Origin: Methylobacterium durans
GTDB lineage: Bacteria > Pseudomonadota > Alphaproteobacteria > Rhizobiales > Beijerinckiaceae
NCBI RefSeq assembly: GCF_003173715.1
Contig: NZ_CP029550.1
Span: 3,688,501-3,752,500 of the forward strand
Direction of reading: 5' to 3'
Length of the DNA stretch: 64,000 nt
Within the stretch, counting starts at the first letter, position 1. The number at the start of each line of letters is the position of its first letter. This document shows, one piece after another, positions 61,896 through 64,000 of this stretch. The notes beneath the pieces were generated by a model. That model was not told the origin of the DNA. It ran no database searches and was given only the letters and a program-made list of their open reading frames with translations. Both the position numbers and the translations under genes were made by a program.

Positions 61896-63593
61896 ATGAG
61901 AGTGTTGCAGAATTTGAGGATCGTCTCGAAGATCGCCATCCCGCTCGTCCTGACCATGGCCATCGGCGCGGCGCTGACCTGCTACGCACGCGCCGTCATG
62001 AATGGACTCTCGGACCGGACCGCGGCGATCGTCGACGTTCAGACCGCACGCATGGACGCCCTTGCGCGCGTGCAGATCGGTCTGATCGAGGCGGCGGTGA
62101 TGGACCGGAACATGCTCCTCGAATCCGCAGCCGAGGCGAGAGGCCGTTTCCGCGCTCGTCAGCAGGCGGCGATGCTCGTCGCCCGGACTGCGAGCGACAG
62201 TCTGATCGCCCTCGCCGATACGGAGGAACGGCGCGCGATGAACAGGAAGGTCCGTGCGGACGTCGAGGCGTTCTTCGGCACGCTCGATCGCGTCGCCGAA
62301 CTGAGCGGGCAGCAGCGAAACACCGAGGCGTTCGCACTCGCGCGTGATGTCGGCATTCCCGCGCGCCTCAAGATCGTCGAGTGGCTCGACGCGCGGACCG
62401 TCACGCTGAACGACGAGCTCCAGGCGGCCAAGCTGAAGGCCGCCGAGGAGGCCGCGGATGGGACGCGCATGCTGCTCGGCCTCACGATGGCCGGTTTCCT
62501 GGCGGCTGCCGCCATCGCAGGCTTCATCGTCGTCCTGGGCATCACGCGCCCGCTGGCGAACCTCGTCGGAATCCTGCAGCGCATGGCGAAGGGCGAGACC
62601 GAGGCCGTCATTCGCGAGGCTGCACGCGGCGACGAGGTCGGTGCGGTCGCCCGCGCCGTCGACGGCATCAAGGCGATGGTCGCCCGGAAGGCCGCCGACG
62701 AAGCGGAACAGCGCCGTATGGCCGACGAGGCGGCCATCGCCGAGCGCAAGCGCACCATGCTGGAACTGGCCGGCCGTTTCGAGGCGGCCGTGGGCGTGAT
62801 CGTCGGCCTCGTATCGTCGTCCGCGACCGAGCTTCAGGCCACCGCCCAGCAGATGACCGCGACGGCCACCGAGACCGCGAGCCAGTCGACGACCGTGGCG
62901 GCGGCGGCCGAGCAGGCGGCGACCAATGTCGGCACGGTCTCGGCAGCCGCGGAGGAACTCGGCACGTCGGTCGGCGAGATCGGGCGGCAGGTCGCCGGTT
63001 CCGCGGATCTTGCCGCCACCGCGGCTCGCGAGGCGGACGCCACCGCGCGCCTCGTGCAGGATCTGAGCGCGGCGGCCGCGCGCATCGGCAATATCGTCAG
63101 CCTGATCTCGAATATCGCCGACCAGACGAACCTCCTGGCGCTCAACGCGACGATCGAGGCGGCCCGGGCCGGCGAGGCGGGCCGCGGCTTCGCGGTGGTG
63201 GCGAGCGAGGTCAAGGCGCTCGCCGCCCAGACGGGCAATGCGACCAGCGAGATCGACGGGCAGGTCTCGCAGATCCAGGGATCGATGCAGGAGGCGGTCC
63301 GGGCGATCGGAGCCATCTCGGGCCGTATCCAGGAGATCAGCGGCGTGGCGACGTCGATCTCGGCGGCTGTCGAGGAGCAGGGGGCCGCGACCCGCGAGAT
63401 CGTCCGCAACGTGGCACAGGCCGCCGCTGGCACCAGAGAGGTCACGAGCAACATCGCGGGCGTCGCCGGTGCGGCGGAGGAGACGGGCGCGGCGGCGAGC
63501 CAGGTTCTCGCCTCCGCCTCCGAGTTGTCGCGCCAGTCCGAGCGACTCGGGGCGGAGGTCGGCACGTTCCTCTCCACGATCCGGGCCGCCTGA
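61896..63593 (+). CDS. Methyl-accepting chemotaxis protein
   Basis: 565 residues. TM1 ([19 protein letters not shown]), a helical periplasmic sensor of the 4HB type (to about residue 190), TM2 ([23 protein letters not shown]), HAMP ([22 protein letters not shown]), then the signalling domain with the hairpin tip [43 protein letters not shown]. No C-terminal CheR-tethering pentapeptide. Ligand unknown. A CtrA box precedes it. Confidence 0.96.
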   Translation: MRVLQNLRIVSKIAIPLVLTMAIGAALTCYARAVMNGLSDRTAAIVDVQTARMDALARVQIGLIEAAVMDRNMLLESAAEARGRFRARQQAAMLVARTASDSLIALADTEERRAMNRKVRADVEAFFGTLDRVAELSGQQRNTEAFALARDVGIPARLKIVEWLDARTVTLNDELQAAKLKAAEEAADGTRMLLGLTMAGFLAAAAIAGFIVVLGITRPLANLVGILQRMAKGETEAVIREAARGDEVGAVARAVDGIKAMVARKAADEAEQRRMADEAAIAERKRTMLELAGRFEAAVGVIVGLVSSSATELQATAQQMTATATETASQSTTVAAAAEQAATNVGTVSAAAEELGTSVGEIGRQVAGSADLAATAAREADATARLVQDLSAAAARIGNIVSLISNIADQTNLLALNATIEAARAGEAGRGFAVVASEVKALAAQTGNATSEIDGQVSQIQGSMQEAVRAIGAISGRIQEISGVATSISAAVEEQGAATREIVRNVAQAAAGTREVTSNIAGVAGAAEETGAAASQVLASASELSRQSERLGAEVGTFLSTIRAA

Positions 63594-63636
63594 GGGCGGA
63601 GCGCGGCACTCGCTTCTCCCCGCAAACCCTCCTATA

Positions 63637-63660
63637 AGCCGCGCTCGCGCGCGGCTTTTC
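63637..63660 (+). terminator. Rho-independent terminator after the chemoreceptor gene
   Basis: AGCCGCGC-TCGC-GCGCGGCT followed by TTTTC: an 8-bp GC stem and U-run. Confidence 0.85.
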
Positions 63661-63703
63661 TCGTGCGCGCAATCAGGCGGATGAGGAGCCTGGGAGACGG
63701 GAC

Positions 63704-64000
63704 ATGGGCGAGCGTTGGACACCGAAGACGTGGCGTGATCTGCCGATCCAGCAGGTGCCGTCCTATCCGGATGCCGCCGCGCTTCAGGGCGTGGAGGCGC
63801 AGCTCGCGACGTTCCCGCCGCTCGTTTTTGCCGGTGAGGCGCGCAAGCTCAAGGCGTCGCTGGCCCGCGTCGCGGCGGGCGAGGCCTTCCTGCTCCAGGG
63901 CGGGGATTGTGCCGAGAGCTTCGACGAGCACTCCGCCGACAACATCCGCGATTTCTTCCGCGTCTTCCTGCAGATGGCGCTGGTGCTCACCTTCGCGGGC
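63704..64000 (+). CDS. Class II 3-deoxy-7-phosphoheptulonate synthase, N-terminal part
   Basis: The first 99 codons of a plant-type DAHP synthase, cut by the window edge: [24 protein letters not shown] and the metal/substrate motif [30 protein letters not shown]. First step of the shikimate pathway. GGGAGACGGG precedes the ATG. The opening reads exactly like the family. Confidence 0.95.
   Translation, partial: MGERWTPKTWRDLPIQQVPSYPDAAALQGVEAQLATFPPLVFAGEARKLKASLARVAAGEAFLLQGGDCAESFDEHSADNIRDFFRVFLQMALVLTFAG

Overview
The window is chromosomal DNA from a high-GC alphaproteobacterium, most likely a Rhizobiales member of the Methylobacterium type. This is inferred from four things: the gene families, a two-piece tmRNA whose tag reads ANDNFAPVAVAA, a FliX/CtrA-style flagellar locus, and a DksA with a single cysteine. 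There is no prophage, insertion sequence or CRISPR array. Gene density is high and most genes sit in short operons.

Layout. 1-3.2 kb: an SGNH hydrolase fragment with an OpgC-type acyltransferase, an alpha/beta hydrolase and tRNA-Gln(TTG). 3.3-5.9 kb: a short-chain dehydrogenase and prfC. 5.9-23.6 kb: a flagellar locus. It begins with a receiver protein and a BLUF photoreceptor, followed by flgE-flgK-flgL, a small porin-like protein, flgN-like/cheL(flgJ)/flgI, divergent fliX, dksA, flgF-flgG-flgA-flgH, and fliL-fliM-DUF6468-motE-like. flgK carries an apparent -1 frameshift in a G6 run. Good matches to sigma-54 promoters lie before flgE, flgF and flgI. Full TTAA-N7-TTAA CtrA boxes lie before fliL and before a distant chemoreceptor at 61.9 kb, so a Caulobacter-like CtrA to FliX/FlbD to sigma-54 cascade is plausible.

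23.6-33 kb: an acetyltransferase and a PLP ornithine/lysine decarboxylase whose long 5' leader holds a 39-codon upstream ORF and hairpins (a candidate speF-like attenuator). Then opgG, a second acetyltransferase, a flippase and glycolate oxidase subunits glcE and glcF. 33-41.9 kb: a metallo-beta-lactamase-fold protein, an AraC regulator, a ribbon-helix-helix/DUF4169/fumC cluster, a cytochrome P450, sspB next to the tmRNA gene, a CPBP protease, thyA and folA. 42-53 kb: hflK-hflC-degP, an unusual protein with a CHQAANR motif in locally lower-GC DNA, serB, miaA, a 3-hydroxyisobutyrate dehydrogenase-like enzyme, cstA-ybdD and small stress-type genes. 53-64 kb: a large RND permease, gph, rpiA, a DUF2059 protein, gor, a free-standing sigma-70 region-1.1 protein, the chemoreceptor and the start of a class II DAHP synthase.

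Functional links: opgC/SGNH and opgG both concern periplasmic glucans. gph makes glycolate, which GlcEF would oxidise. tmRNA and SspB act in the same ClpXP tagging pathway. hflKC and degP handle envelope protein quality. The flagellar genes, chemoreceptor and BLUF/receiver pair concern motility. Four copies of an intergenic palindromic repeat lie downstream of genes at about 33.0, 38.5, 53.2 and 56.6 kb.
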